Of a DNA stretch of 64,000 bases, positions 1 through 10,734 are shown piece after piece. The stretch is taken from contig OX621256.1 of NCBI GenBank assembly GCA_951640165.1, forward strand, positions 682,001-746,000, written 5' to 3'. The DNA is from Pseudoips prasinana (Eukaryota > Arthropoda > Insecta > Lepidoptera > Nolidae). The notes below the pieces were generated by a model that had not been told where the DNA came from, did no database searches, and saw nothing but the letters and a program-made list of their open reading frames with translations. Every line of letters starts with the position of its first letter. Within the stretch, counting starts at the first letter, position 1. The translations under genes were made by a program, and so were the position numbers.

Positions 1-898
1 ATCAAGCTACCCCAATCTGTCAAATTTCCCCAATTGAAAGTGAACCTTATGCTTTTGTGATAAAGTGTAAAATCTATAACATAAATTTGACAGATTGGGG
101 TAGCTGGATGTGCTGGCGTCTGTACTTGTAATAGGAACATGACGAATTCGGTGATATATGCGGTATGGTCTTTTACCAGAGCAGCAGCGTACTATACAGT
201 TATCCGAGTATTCTGCAGAAAAAAAAACATCCTTTAAAATTATGATTAGGCACTTGGTAATCTTGTTAATTCTTTGTTTGATACGTATCACTTTAAAACA
301 GTGTGGATAAACAAGCTTATGAAACACTAAAAGGGTGAGGAAAAACAGGTTCCTGAAGTACAATATGCCATTGGAAATCTTCCAAAGCAGACTGGTTTGA
401 TGGCACCCGAATAAATGCAATGACAATATTATAAAAAAAGAATAATACATAACGACTGTGCTTTGGACACGACTGAAGTAAAACTTCATACGTAACCGGC
501 TGTGAGAGAAAGAGAGAAAGAAAATGTGTGCTCACACCTCTCTTTGTTGCTCCTACAGAAATATATAAAACGTAACTCTCTATCATCCACTTCCGTTCGC
601 CTCGTCCGATCACACTTTTCGGAACGCTCTCGTCACACATTCATCAGCTTACTCCTAAAATCAAGCGTGCGAAAACCTTTTTACCACAAAAGTTATTTGT
701 TAAAAATTGTTTCACATTTCTCGGTTACAAGATAAATACAGAAAAAAATACGTTATTGAGAGTCGTTATCCATGCGCCTCAGAAAAGGCTCCATCACATT
801 ACATGCTGCAATATTTCAGTGTTACCGCGCTAATATTTGTATCTCATTCTTATGCATTGCCGGTTACCATTACTTCTAGGCAATCTAAATTAAATGGT
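1..898. other. Gene-free segment with an inverted repeat at the left edge
   Basis: No ORF here resembles a known protein. Positions 5-27 and 83-105 form a perfect 23-bp inverted repeat around a 55-base spacer, so this may be a small fold-back element or the end of a larger one cut by the window edge. A TATA-like AATATATAAAA lies near 558-568, followed by pyrimidine-rich sequence that could be an old LTR or promoter, but no second LTR copy is visible to support that. Confidence 0.4.
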
Positions 899-1163
899 GT
901 GGTGCTCATAGCTAGATGCTCTCACCGGTCCGTAAGCGATCGGCGAGGTTAAGTAACTAGGCTCGCGGTCAGTCCATAGATGGGTGGGATAAGTGGTTTT
1001 AATTTCTGAGCGTCTCCATGCTTCGGAGGGCACGTTCAGCTAATGGTCCCGGTTGTAGTCATTAGACAACAGTCGTTCAGCTAAGTCAGAGGACTACTGG
1101 GTGGCTTGAACAACTCTGACACTAGGGCAACCACTGCCCATACGATAAGTAAGTATATATATA
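899..1163 (+). mobile_element. 5S-rRNA-headed SINE, copy 1
   Basis: The first ~100 bases resemble insect 5S rRNA from its middle onward: CACCGGT, then GGTTAAGTAACTAGG (A-box region), GCGGTCAGT, and GATGGGTG at 979-986 (C-box region). These are the pol III internal promoter parts of 5S genes. A ~160-base body follows (TTTCTGAGCGTCTCC ... GGGCAACCACTGCCCATAC) that recurs in the other copies. It is not a functional 5S gene: the 5' part of 5S is missing and the 3' part departs from 5S after the C box. Related copies lie at 2.37, 6.03, 8.84, 22.9, 24.8, 25.4 and 38.2 kb. Confidence 0.75.
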
Positions 1164-1226
1164 TGGCCTTTGCATCTGTTACAGACGATTTACGGCGCAT
1201 TGTCTGAGAGACATTTCTTTTGGTAA

Positions 1227-1503
1227 CTAAACAAACCACTGCGAGAGCGACATAGCCTGCCGCAGGCCTGACAAGAGAAGTTTGCGGTGGTGCCGTGCCG
1301 AAGCGCTTTCATGTCGCTTCTGTCTCTTATCAGCAAGTACTCCGAACCAGGCTTCATCACAGATCTTACGACCCTCCACTACACGTTTGCGCCATTCAAC
1401 TCTATTTTTAGCGAGCTTTTCCCAGCTACAGTGGTCAATTTTAAAAGCGGCCATATCCCGCTTGGTGCAGTCTTTAAAGCGAAGCAGAGGTCTACCGACA
1501 TAA
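1227..1503 (-). pseudogene. Non-LTR retrotransposon (RTE-like) C-terminal coding fragment
   Basis: Read on the minus strand this gives the motif series GRPLLRFKDCTKRDM, then SWEKLAKNRVEWRK, then a basic K/R-rich stretch with RQKRHES. I recognise this as the tail of the reverse transcriptase ORF of invertebrate RTE-like LINEs, where a LRFKDxxKRD motif precedes a W-E-x-LA-x-(D/N)R-x-x-W motif. The palm and endonuclease domains are absent, so this is a typical 5'-truncated insertion. It is a relic, not a gene. Confidence 0.6.
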
Positions 1504-2370
1504 GTAAGTACGTAAGTATTTAAATGGTCACTGACTGCCCTCTGCCCCAAATACTACACGCAGCCAGTAACCGAGATGGTTAGATCAGATTACAGACCTT
1601 ATTGTGCTTCTGATTGTAGCTGTTGTCAATATAATAATGTGTTATGCGGATCCGCTTATTTAGTAAGGGTAAAAAATATAAATATAAAGTAAAAAAAATA
1701 TTATAATAATAGTTGTAATAACCTTATATTTTAAAATTATAATCGACGAATAACTAAATGCAAGTTCGATATATACAAAGTAATTTAGTAGTTATAAAAA
1801 GTATCTAAAAAGATTCACGATTGATTAGTTTCATAAACTAATTAAATATGTTAAAAATATAATCTTATTAAATAAAGAGGACATTATACCAATCATCTAC
1901 ATTGCTTCATAATAAGTCAAGCAGTTTCAGAGAAATATGCTGCCAAATAGTGTCTATATAGAACTTTTCTGTTGGCTGTTTACCTTTAAAGAGCTTCTCC
2001 TTAACAATAATCTCAAAACGAACATAAATAAATACCACTCAGTAATTACACAGCCATGTATTTGGCCAAAGAAAAATATTTGTGGAGTTAAACTATTCCA
2101 CGATCTGCCACTTTTCTATACAGTTGGTAGTATTAAAGTCAACTTTAATATATTACCCGTTGGGGTGGAATCAGTACTGCCAACTGCACATAGAGTTAGT
2201 TAAACGGACTTGTATGACTTGAGGCTGATTGGAGTGAATGAAATTAGGCATGGAAATATGAACGAGAATTTGGTGAAATATGTACTGTTAATCCCCGGAA
2301 TGGTGTTCATTAAATATATAGTTGCAATTTATTCATAACTCGAAATATAAGACTAGATGTTAAATGTTTG
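1504..2370. other. AT-rich spacer, nothing recognised
   Basis: Highly AT-rich DNA with short ORFs that show no domain or motif I know. The ORF at 1937-2203 has no family resemblance and is probably chance. Confidence 0.5.
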
Positions 2371-2605
2371 GTTCTCATAGACGGCCTTCACCGGTCCATA
2401 AGCAATTGGTGAAGCACCTAAGTGTGCGGTCAGTCTGTAGATGGGTGACCGCTTAAGTGGTTTATATTCTGAGCGTCTCTATGTTTCGGGCGAGAAGAGC
2501 TGCCGATCTCGGCAAGTTATTCAACCGTCGTTAAGCCATGTCAGAAGTCTACTGAGCGGCTCCCAATCCGACAATAGAATACCCAATGCCTTTAGGAAAC
2601 GCCTG
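2371..2605 (+). mobile_element. 5S-rRNA-headed SINE, copy 2
   Basis: Carries the same head and body as the copy near 0.9 kb. The 5S-like C box is complete here: GATGGGTGACC at 2440-2450, preceded by GCGGTCAGT. The body (CTGAGCGTCTC ... GGCGGCTC-like) is diverged, with many substitutions, which suggests an old insertion. Confidence 0.7.
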
Positions 2606-2644
2606 AAACAATAACAAAAACTATGTTATTTAATAATAACATAC

Positions 2645-2965
2645 TTGCATACATTCATTGACTTACGCCTGTATCCCAAAGGGGAAGCAGAGACAATCTT
2701 TTTTAGGATTTATATTCGTCACGATCTTAAGACATCTCTTTTGCCTCGATTACTCTCATTCTATTCTTCATACGTGCTCGCCGGTTTAAGGTATTTCTGC
2801 CCTGGCTTTTCTTGAGAACATCTCTGATTTGGTCACAGAATGTTGTACGAAGTTTTCCCTTTCCGGTTACCATTCACACAGCCCAAGTATACTTCTTGTC
2901 TTGTCATCTTCATCCTCTTTTATTCATCCTTTCTAAATGTCCAAACCATCTCAGCATACCCTTTT
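2645..2965 (-). pseudogene. RTE-like LINE 3' fragment, family sharing the 25.75-kb copy
   Basis: On the minus strand the frame opens with MLRWFGHLERM, a very typical motif near the end of RTE reverse transcriptases. It continues with DQIRDVLKK, TLNRRARMKN, VIEAKE and DRDEYKS, then a short UTR (CCCTTTGGGATACAGGCGT) and a TATG-like tail. Several stops and a frameshift interrupt it. The copy at 25745-26020 on the plus strand has the same motif order and the same UTR, so both derive from one family. Confidence 0.65.
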
Positions 2966-2984
2966 TCAATCTTAAATGATAAAT

Positions 2985-3242
2985 AAATACCTTGGGACAA
3001 CTAACACACTGTCACCGGATCCCAAACTGTACTATGGCAACCAGAAAACTGATAAACATACTTATATAATTCTAAATAAATACATATTATAGATAAATTA
3101 CACCCAGACACAGATCAAATAATCATGCTCATCGCACAAAAATTTGTCCTGGGTGGGGATCAAAACCCCCGATCTCTGGCTTAGCAGTCAGGTTGTAGTC
3201 AGGTGAGGGCTTAGCAACCCTGAATCAATAGATCAACAGGCC
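2985..3242 (-). mobile_element. tRNA-derived SINE (family T3)
   Basis: On the minus strand a tRNA-like head ends near 3242; the B-box (GGTTTTGATCCCC) is slightly degenerate. It is followed by GACAAATTTTTGTGCGATGAGCAT, TGTCTGGGTGTAATTTATC and the tail GGATCCGGTGACAGTG. This arrangement recurs at 11.1, 22.7, 33.6, 37.5, 43.2, 50.4 and 58.3 kb. The head contains a local duplication (GTCAGG...GTCAGG) not seen in the other copies. Confidence 0.7.
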
Positions 3243-3299
3243 AATCTTATGGCTATACAATTAACGCTTTTCAAAGCTTACTGCCAAACCTTCTACACA

Positions 3300-3690
3300 T
3301 GCAGCCTGTGGATAGCCTATACGCAGCGAGCCTACATTGTCCTGCGGGTCCAATACAATAATAGTTTTAGGATTCTGATTCTGTAGTGCATCTAACATGT
3401 TCGCCGAGACACATGTTGACGACTTTTACGGTATAATAAGAAAGCGATCAGCTTCAATGTTAACTCGGTTGCATGGGAGCACCAACGGAATTCTAATTAT
3501 GCAAGCAGGGAAAATGGATAGTCCATTCCTTGAAGATTGGGCACGGCTCCACGTGTCAACCCGATGTTCAAATCCTGCTAGATATCAAAAATAGATCCTA
3601 GTAGAACTAATATAGTTTTTAAGTTAATTTGTATTAACACAATATAGCGATTTTTATTGCTGAAATAAAGTATTTATTATTATTATACTA
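3300..3690 (+). pseudogene. Non-LTR retrotransposon C-terminus and 3' UTR
   Basis: The 65-codon frame at 3397-3594 has the pattern I associate with the extreme C-terminus of several arthropod LINEs: an acidic start, a RKRSASML-like basic patch, RLHGSTNGIL, then DSPFLEDWARLHV. After the stop comes a short AT-rich UTR with AATAAA at about 3665 and a TTATTATTATT tail, which fits target-primed insertion. The clade assignment (CR1/Daphne-like) is a guess. Confidence 0.45.
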
Positions 3691-3754
3691 TGCCTTAATA
3701 ATATGTTACTATAATATTGAAACTTCATTTGTAAATATATTGTGAAGGTGACTC

Positions 3755-3960
3755 AAATTAGATCTTAGACCCCATTTCACCCCGTGGGGGACGTAGGAAT
3801 CGTTCAGATGGAACAACTACCAGAGAACGGGCAGCAGCATTTTTCTGAGAACGCCAACCGCTCTGCCAAGTGTGGTGGTTATGGCAATTCCCCCCATTCT
3901 TTTGGGAGGCTTTTTACCGGCAGTGGATGGAATTTGGCCGACATCATATATACTAATGTT
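3755..3960 (+). mobile_element. GAT-tailed 200-bp repeat, copy 1
   Basis: Member of a family seen again at 10.7, 19.7, 19.9, 25.2, 29.7 and 56.5 kb. Hallmarks are CACCCCGTGGGGG, AGAGAACGGGCAGCAGC, GCCAACCGCTCTGCCAAG, and an end close to GGGAGGCTTTTTACCGGCAGTGGA. The last ~40 bases resemble the 3' end of the RTE LINE fragments in this window. I infer a non-autonomous element moved by the RTE machinery. Confidence 0.65.
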
Positions 3961-4350
3961 TTAAAAACCACCCTGCTCGAAGTAGTGAGTGCAGTTTGTT
4001 AATAATACAAAAAATACTACTGCCTATACAAATAAATAAAAATATCTCCCATTGTTTCGTACAAACGTATACTAAGTATGTTGCCTGGATTTTAAGACTA
4101 GGCCAATATTACGTTGTTTACAATATGTTAAATAAATATATTGTTGTAGAAGTTCAGACTCTCTAAAACTAAATAAAAAAGGCAATTTAAAGCAAATCCC
4201 ATGACGGGCAAAAAGTATATCGAGCTGGGGCTCATTATTTACGTTTTAATGAGATATTACCACACGCCTGCCTGCTAATAACTAACCAGTCTTACAACTA
4301 ACTCAGCAAACAAACCATACCATCTGATACCTGATGGTAAGTGACTTTTT
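3961..4350. other. AT-rich spacer
   Basis: No gene, no RNA signature and no recognised repeat. Confidence 0.5.
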
Positions 4351-5159
4351 AGGGTTCCGTAGCCAAATGGCAAAAAACCGAACCCTTATAATATACTGGG
4401 ACTGGGAATATACTGGGACATTATTCACACACGGCCATCTAATTCCAAACTAAGCAGAGCTTGTACTATGGAAACCAGATAACTGATATACTACATATAC
4501 TATTTTTCTTTTTGTAAATAAATACTTATATACATAATTTACACCCAGACTCAGGACAAACAGACATGTTCATGCACACACATATTTGTCCCGGGTGGGA
4601 ATCGAACCCACGACCTGCGGCGTGAAAGGCAGCGTATCTACCAACCACGCCAACAGGCCCGTCCAATAATGTAAATATGGATTTGTCAAGTTTGTCCGTC
4701 CGTATGGCTAAGTCATGTTTTTACGAAACAAAGAAAGAACTTACTCTACTGTTGAAACTTGGTAAGTAGATATATTCTGTGAACCGCATTAAGATTTTCA
4801 CAGAAAAAAGCAATTAATTTTGAGGGTTCCCCATAGTTAGAACTGAAAATACTTGTGGAGTATCTATGGATAGATCTTTAAAGATGATATTGAGGTTTCT
4901 AATATATATTTTTTTTAAACTGAATAGTTTTCGCGAGAGATACTTCCATAGTGGTAAAATGTGTCCCCTCCTGTAACTTCTAAATAAGGAAATAATAAAA
5001 CAAAAAAATATATATGATGTAAATTACCATGCAAACTTCCACCGAAAATTGGTTTGAACGAGATCTAGTACCTAAGTAGTTTTTTTAATACGTCATAAAT
5101 GGTAAACCGAAATTTACCTTTCATTCAATCAACTCAAATGCTTGTTGCTACGGAACCCT
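4351..5159 (-). mobile_element. TIR element (AGGGTTCCGT family), split by a SINE
   Basis: Ends in a perfect 13-bp terminal inverted repeat, AGGGTTCCGTAGC at 4351-4363 and its complement at 5147-5159. A second copy in opposite orientation begins at 46587 and shares the interior (AGAAACCTCAATATCAT, CCATAGATA, GGGGAACCC). A related shorter element lies at 36164-36416. No transposase is encoded. A SINE at 4416-4662 interrupts it, so the host element was here first. Sequences starting AGGGTTCCGTAG are, from memory, widespread in Lepidoptera; I do not know the superfamily. Confidence 0.65.
4416..4662 (-). mobile_element. tRNA-derived SINE (family T1) inside the TIR element
   Basis: On the minus strand: GGCCTGTTGGCGTGGTTGG (A box), the B box GGGTTCGATTCCC, GGGACAAATATGTGTGTGCATGAAC, CTGAGTCTGGGTGTAAAT, and the tail GCCGTGTGTGAATAATGTCCC. 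This is the full T1 layout, best compared with 18218-18457. The B box is intact and the copy is near full length. Confidence 0.8.
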
Positions 5160-5235
5160 TCATGGGCGAGTCCAACTCCAACTTACATTCTACAAGTTCA
5201 GGACCCCCAATATAAACGACTTTCTGTTCAGTGGA

Positions 5236-5326
5236 TTAAAAAATCATGATCATGTCCTATCAGCCGAAAAACATCCACTGCTTGGCAAAGGCCTCCCCAA
5301 ACCAAAATCCCCACAGTTACCGGTGT
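5236..5326 (-). mobile_element. RTE LINE 3' end (short)
   Basis: The minus strand gives GGGGAGGCCTTTGCCAAGCAGTGGATG followed by TTTCGGCTGATAGGA, the 3' terminus shared with the RTE copies at 31.5 and 55.6 kb. Only the last ~90 bases are present. Confidence 0.55.
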
Positions 5327-6028
5327 GCGCAGTGGTTTAACAGGTAACATAAATACGTGAGTTATAAAGTACGTGAGTACAAAACTTTACCACACATAGA
5401 GTTTCGCTAGTACATACTAACAGTAAGTTATTGTCAGTATAAAGTTACGCGATAAATCAGAGATCAGATCACTGATTGATTCGCGAGATTTACGAGAGTG
5501 GGTATACCAGTAACGAGTAGTATATCGCCATACGGCACTTAAAGCCGACCACATATTTAATAACCCGCAAACTATCTCGTTTACTCTATTGCACAACTAT
5601 CTTATTCTCTTCCGCTCACACCTACGAGAGTATTCCCAAGTACGCGCCCCATTTAGTACCCTTGAGATAGTTACGACAGTTTTGTACGGCACTCTGAGTG
5701 CTCTTTCTTTGGAACTACTTAGTATTATAATATATGTTTAGCAAAATGCAGTTACGAGCTCGCGTAAATTAGACAAATCACGTAAATGCGGAGATTGATG
5801 GACGAGGATAGGATTTCATGGCTTCGGTGGAAATAACGAGCGCGGCATTTGCGCGGTGATTGACGGCTTGCCTTGAATTTCCTAAAATAGAGACATCGTT
5901 AGGTTAGTGGACACACATTGACTTTGACACTGTCTTATTACTTAGGACATATGTTATCGAAGTGCCATTGTGTCGATTCTACATGGGTGGTTAAGATCTA
6001 CTTTATCGTATGGGTTCTGTAATAGGTT
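5327..6028. other. Spacer, nothing recognised
   Basis: No ORF or repeat that I can assign. Contains several TACGAGT / GTACGTGAG direct and inverted short motifs but no clear element ends. Confidence 0.45.
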
Positions 6029-6180
6029 ATCAACTGTTGTCTAACGAGTACAACCGGGACCGACAACTTAACGCGAATTCTGAAACATGGAAGTAAACTG
6101 CTTTGGTCATCAGCATCTACAGTCTGACTGCATGCCAAGCTGCTTAACCTGAGAGCGTCACCTCGCTATTATCTTGGCAG
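6029..6180 (-). mobile_element. 5S-rRNA-headed SINE, degenerate copy
   Basis: The left part (AACTGTTGTCTAACGAGTACAACCGGGACCGACAACTTAACG) is the SINE body read backwards, as at 22.9 and 38.2 kb. The 5S-like head to the right (CTGACTGCATGCCAAGCTGCTTAACC) is heavily altered. An old copy. Confidence 0.5.
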
Positions 6181-6300
6181 TGTCTCGTTTCGGGTTTGAT
6201 CCCCACTCGGAACAAGAGTTATCTAATTCGGCATATGGTTTTTGTCAGTTAATTGTATTTTCATGATGTTTTCCGCGATACAGGGATTGAATTTATTTCC
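6176..6300 (+). mobile_element. Possible tRNA-SINE fragment
   Basis: A B-box-like GGGTTTGATCCCC at about 6192 and a downstream CGATACAGGGATTGAATTTATT resemble family T4 SINEs, but the A box and most of the body are lost. Confidence 0.35.
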
Positions 6301-7888
6301 TTTTGTTCTTTATCATGATTATTCCCAGGTGTTATGTCTAAAACCTTAGATTTGTCGATAGAATATACTTAAACATAACATGTCTGGTTTAAGATTCCTG
6401 CTTTGCAATTCGTATTTGCCATTCCTCACCCTAAGGGAGTGCGCTCTTGCACGTTTAACTTACTCTGTGTTTTTACCTATTATTGTATATTGTTCACATC
6501 AATTTGGATAAAGCTGAGTATTTGTGACTCCGCACTCCAGTTAGAGAAAGTCAAAATCTTTCTCTTTTCCACGTGCCTTGTCTCTGAATATGCTTTCATC
6601 ATTCGACTCTGTCATTGAAGTGATCGAGTATGTATTTAGATAATTAATTCCTCCAAGTAAATTTAGTGCGTTGTTGGAGTTGCCTATGACAAATTTATTG
6701 CAACTCACTACATTGCATTGAATTTTGTGTTTGTCTGGAAAGATGCTAATTCTTAATTGAAATAACTTAATAAATATAATCCTTGATATAAAATGAGATA
6801 TTCTCTACTATACATTTTCAACCAATTGTTGTAGCAAGGATAGAGTTAAAAGTTAAGGCGATAAGTAGTTTTAATTTGAATTGTTCTATGGAAGAAATTG
6901 CGAGCTATTGTATGTTAGACGCAAGATATTTAAACCCCGAAATCAAGTTCGGAATCTATACAACGAAAATCTATATAAAGAAAAACAAAGGCGAATCAGT
7001 AACGAAAAAACTTTGAAGTATTCTATTAAAACAAGCGACGAGCAATAACAAAACAATTGCCTGCACACTTACTGGGTGTCTTTGCAGGTTTGATGCCTTT
7101 TTCAAACATTTTTCCAGCGTCTGGTGAGAAATATTATATCTTGGCACGACCGCACAGGGGGAAAATATATTATAGTGTCTTGTAATGGCATGCCATCCTA
7201 GTAGGTACCTGGTACGCTGTTTCTGGGATACGTATTGGGCTCCCTGAAGTCACACGATATGTGGGTGGTTGAAATTTACAACTCAAGTCCACTGAGTTAC
7301 AACATGTGCCTCGCTGCTTGTTAGTAGTTTAGTAGTTTACAACTGGTGTAAGGGTTCGGTTCGACGTGATTGTGACGTTAACTGGTGATAAATCTATGAA
7401 CTCTTTACTGATACTTGAAACTAACAGCTTTGAACTTCGATAAAATAGAAGGTGCTCCCGGCGAACCTCGAAAACGCCTGATACATTTGCCAAGTTAAAC
7501 CCTTGTTGACAGTTTAGATTAACGTCGTTCAATTTTTAACCGAGTCCAATTACATTTTAAATTACTGACACAAGTTTACGGTGTACAGGTTGTAATTTAT
7601 TCTGAAAAAAAAATAGTTAAATTTTATGCGAATGTGAATTAGTAAATTTTGTCCGAGACTGCATAATAATATATTTGATTAAAATCAGATTGTATTAGAA
7701 AATGTGGGTTAAAAATTGATCGTATCGTATCGATTAAACAGACCATAATAGGTTTCCACTTAAATCTAAAATTAAACACTAAATAAATGCTTAAAATAAA
7801 TAATCTCGATATATTACCACCCAAATATTAATTGTATTAACAACAAAGTTTTTGCTAATCCCAAAAAACGCTACTTAAAATTAAGCCG
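6301..7888. other. Long spacer with no recognised content
   Basis: About 1.6 kb of AT-rich DNA. Short ORFs at 6403-6618, 7329-7532 and 7639-7824 have no recognisable motifs or likely splice context. I see no repeat that recurs elsewhere in the window. Confidence 0.4.
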
Positions 7889-8424
7889 GCCGCTTAACCA
7901 TGGTTTAACATTTTTTTCATTTAAAAACACGATTTAACTTTGAGCCGCGGTTAAGCCATGTCAAAATTTAAACCACGTCGGCCCCTGGTTTAAACCTTTC
8001 TCAAATATGGCGAATTTTATTTGCATCAGCTGATGTTTTGTTTGACGTTTGTTTGTGAATGGAGGTTTTATTGAAGTTACTGACCATTTTAATTTTTAAA
8101 TAAATACTGAATGCCAGTTGGATTCTTATCACAAACTTCAAAATCCACCGAAGAAAATCAATAGTCCTTGAAAATGCACTGTTACGACCATAAATCTATC
8201 ATTCCAAGCCTACCATAGAGCAAAAATCATAAAGTTTTGATACAAAATCCGATTTAGTCGATTAATTTTGGTCAAGCTCTATACCAGTCCCAGAAATGTT
8301 GACAGTGTAAAATAAAATGACGTTACTTAGCTGAGAAACCTTTAAGTAGGGTTTTTAAATAAAGAAATAGTTGAGCGGGGTTTAAGTGGTTGAGCAGGGT
8401 TTAGCTGAGACATGGTTAAGCGGC
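7889..8424. mobile_element. 536-bp TIR element (MITE-like)
   Basis: Bounded by a perfect 14-bp inverted repeat, GCCGCTTAACCATG at 7889-7902 and its complement at 8411-8424. Inside both ends are several GGTTTAA/TTAAACC motifs, typical of subterminal transposase-binding repeats. It has no coding capacity. The flanks do not show an obvious target duplication, so the superfamily stays open. Confidence 0.6.
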
Positions 8425-8575
8425 GGATCACGGAATTATTTTAAATAAGAGTGAAAGTGTTTTGGATGTGCACTTTAAGTTTAGCAAAATCTTTGTTGGA
8501 TTAGATGCGTCATAAAGATTATAATTTTCTCGCAATTAATGATTATGTTATATTTTATACTGTTCTGTTATATTT

Positions 8576-8770
8576 GTGGCGAAGAGGCTGAGACAGTCGA
8601 CTCGCCGCTTCGTGTCGCGGGTTCGTGTCCCGCGCCGGACAACTATATGTGAGTGTGACCCATAAATAGTTGTTCTGAGTCTGGATGTATTTTGTGTCGG
8701 TCTATTATATATTTGTTAAGTACCCCGAGACACAGGGATTAAATTCACTAATGCGGGGGTAGTCTTATTA
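8576..8770 (+). mobile_element. tRNA-derived SINE (family T4)
   Basis: Head GTGGCGAAGAGGCTGAGACAGTCG (A box), B box GCGGGTTCGTGTCCC, then GGACAACTATATGTGAGTGTGACC, GTTCTGAGTCTGGATGTA, and the end CCCCGAGACACAGGGATTAAATTC ... GCGGGGGTAGTC. Further T4 copies lie at 9.07, 10.06, 19.6, 21.8, 45.1 and 49.2 kb. Confidence 0.75.
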
Positions 8771-8842
8771 AACAAAAACATACGTTTTTTTATAGTTTTC
8801 TGTTCATTTTGTTTGTTTATCGGGCGATACTAGTGTGAGACG

Positions 8843-9005
8843 ATACAATTAGGTGAGCTCAGTCTCTTAAAGACTGTTGTCCATCGACTGCAGCCGAAAA
8901 TTATCGATTACACTGAAACACGGAGAAGCTCAGAAATTGAACTACATGTAGAACAGCCATCCATAGACTGTCTGCGTGCTTCGATGCTTAACGTTGCTAG
9001 CCACG
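8843..9005 (-). mobile_element. 5S-rRNA-headed SINE, diverged copy
   Basis: Read on the minus strand: GTTAAGCATCGAAGCACGCAGACAGTC, GGATGGCTG, then TTTCTGAGCTTCTCCGTGTTTC. This matches the order A-box region, GGTCAGT, C-box region and body of the family, with many substitutions. Confidence 0.55.
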
Positions 9006-9069
9006 TGTGGACTAATAATGGCGCCTGGCTATACCCGCCTCATATTTTAAATCTGAATTCTGTTAAATT

Positions 9070-9262
9070 GTACGTTTGGCGCAGTGGTTAACGTGGCCGC
9101 CTCGTTACTACATCAGTGCTCTCGTGAATCGGGTGTGAGTCCTGTATAAGACATGTATTTGTATGACCTTATTGTTGTTCTGAGTCTGGGTGTACTTTGT
9201 TTCCGTGAATTGTATGTCTGTAAAGTCACCCGCGGTACGGGTATTTAAAATCAGAGCGGATA
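9070..9262 (+). mobile_element. tRNA-derived SINE (family T4)
   Basis: TTTGGCGCAGTGGTTAACGTGG (A box), a degraded B box (GGGTGTGAGTCC), GTTCTGAGTCTGGGTGTAC, and the end ACCCGCGGTACGGGTATTTAAA. A head-internal substitution run weakens the B box, so pol III transcription is unlikely. Confidence 0.7.
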
Positions 9263-9309
9263 TTATCTTTAAAAAAGAAATGTTATCAGTCAATGGCGGA
9301 TTTTTTTTT

Positions 9310-9590
9310 TTTTAAATCAGAGGTCGACAGGGTCACCTGATGGTAAGTGATCACCGCCGCCCATGGACACTCGCAACACCAGAGGAGTCGCGGGTGCGTT
9401 GCCGGCCTTTAAGAGTCAGCAAACAAGTGTTGCTGACCCTTTTTGACCCCGATGAGCTCTGGCGACCTTACTCACACTCAGAAACACAACATAAAATTAT
9501 TAATGTTATTATTAGGGAATGTCTTCTGTAAGGTGGCGGTACTTCCCCAGTCGCGCTGTTCTTTGAGTGAATGAACGCTGTGCCCTACCT
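9310..9590 (+). mobile_element. Interspersed repeat shared with 38385-38620
   Basis: Starts with a T/A run, then CACCTGATGGTAAGTGATCACC, ACTCGCAACACCAGAGGAG, GTGCGTTGCCGGCCTT, GATGAGCTCTGGCGACC, TTATTAATGTTATTATTA and CTTTGAGTGAATGAACGCTGT. The copy at 38.4 kb follows the same order. The motifs are, from memory, common in lepidopteran genomes; the class is unknown to me. Confidence 0.55.
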
Positions 9591-10061
9591 CTCTTAAACA
9601 TTAGACAAAATATCTCGATTGAAGTAAAATAACACTATTCTCGAGTAAAGTTGTTAGAGAGTATTGAACTTGGACCGTGAGATATGGCCTCACGCTATCA
9701 ATGAAAAAACGGCTCGTCACGAAGCCTGGCCCAGTTATTGTGCGCGCGCTTTGACTTGCGCTCCGATTATTGCTACCAGGAGAAAAACCGGACAAATGCG
9801 TATCAAACGCGCATGGAGGGGATTTCGTACGCTCACTGCAAATAGAAGTTTGTGCGCACAATATTGATAGATTTACCATGTTCATTTCTGTCTATAGACT
9901 TTTGTTAGGATTTCTAGACATCTATTCAAAAATTTTTAGAGAGATAGGGGCCCCTCCTCTATCTCTCTAAAATTTTAAAGGCTATTTTCAAATTGCTAAC
10001 TGAAATAACGTTTTTATAAAAAATTATAAAAATTTAAAAATTATTCGACATTTTTCACAAA
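9591..10061. other. Spacer containing a hairpin
   Basis: No gene. Positions 9934-9947 and 9959-9972 form a perfect 14-bp inverted repeat with an 11-base GC-rich loop containing GGGCCCC. Confidence 0.5.
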
Positions 10062-10245
10062 CCTGTGGAGCAACAGTTAAGTCAGCCGCCTCGCCCTCCG
10101 TGTCTCGGGTTAGATTCCCACACAGGACAACTATTTGTATGACCCATAAGTTCTGAGTCTGGGTGTGATTTGTGTCCGTCAATCATACGTTTGTAATCCA
10201 CTCCGCGAGGCACAGTGATTCGTTCGGGCGTTGTCTTCTAAATAA
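10062..10245 (+). mobile_element. tRNA-derived SINE (family T4)
   Basis: GTGGAGCAACAGTTAAGTC (A box), GGGTTAGATTCCC (B box), GGACAACTATTTGTATGACC, GTTCTGAGTCTGGGTGTGA, CCGCGAGGCACAGTGATTCG and the GGGCGTTGTCTT end. Nearly complete. Confidence 0.7.
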
Positions 10246-10734
10246 CGAAAAACGATTCTTTTCCTTCGATACACACTTTTACTTTTTCTAACCGAGGTTG
10301 TCAAGATGGGTACTATGAATCGGTTACGTTACTAGAACTCCCAATAACACATTTGGCCCGATTAGCAATTTGTACCCAGGACCTCTTTACCCGCAGTTGA
10401 ACACTAACGCTTGACCAACATCAACTAGATAGTTGTATAGGCAAAAGCCGATATAAGAATATGAGAAACCATATTTTATAATGTCTCAAAATTATATCAA
10501 TAGCGAATCTATCGACAGTAAAATCGATGTCTATCACAATAGACACCGATGCATCGTTGAACACAAACAGTATATTATATTATGTCAACACATAAGATAA
10601 TAACCTGTTTGTGTTTGTGGTGCGCTGGATGCAAATACTTTCACGATAATTGTCTATTATTAACGTCCAGAATTCAGCGCGCATGTATTGCGCTCCCGCA
10701 TTAGAAATGACTTTATTGATTAGAATGCTGTGTG
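10246..10734. other. Spacer, nothing recognised
   Basis: No coding motif or recurring repeat. ATCGATGTCTATCAC and ATAGACACCGATGCATCG nearby suggest a short imperfect inverted repeat around 10520-10555. Confidence 0.4.
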
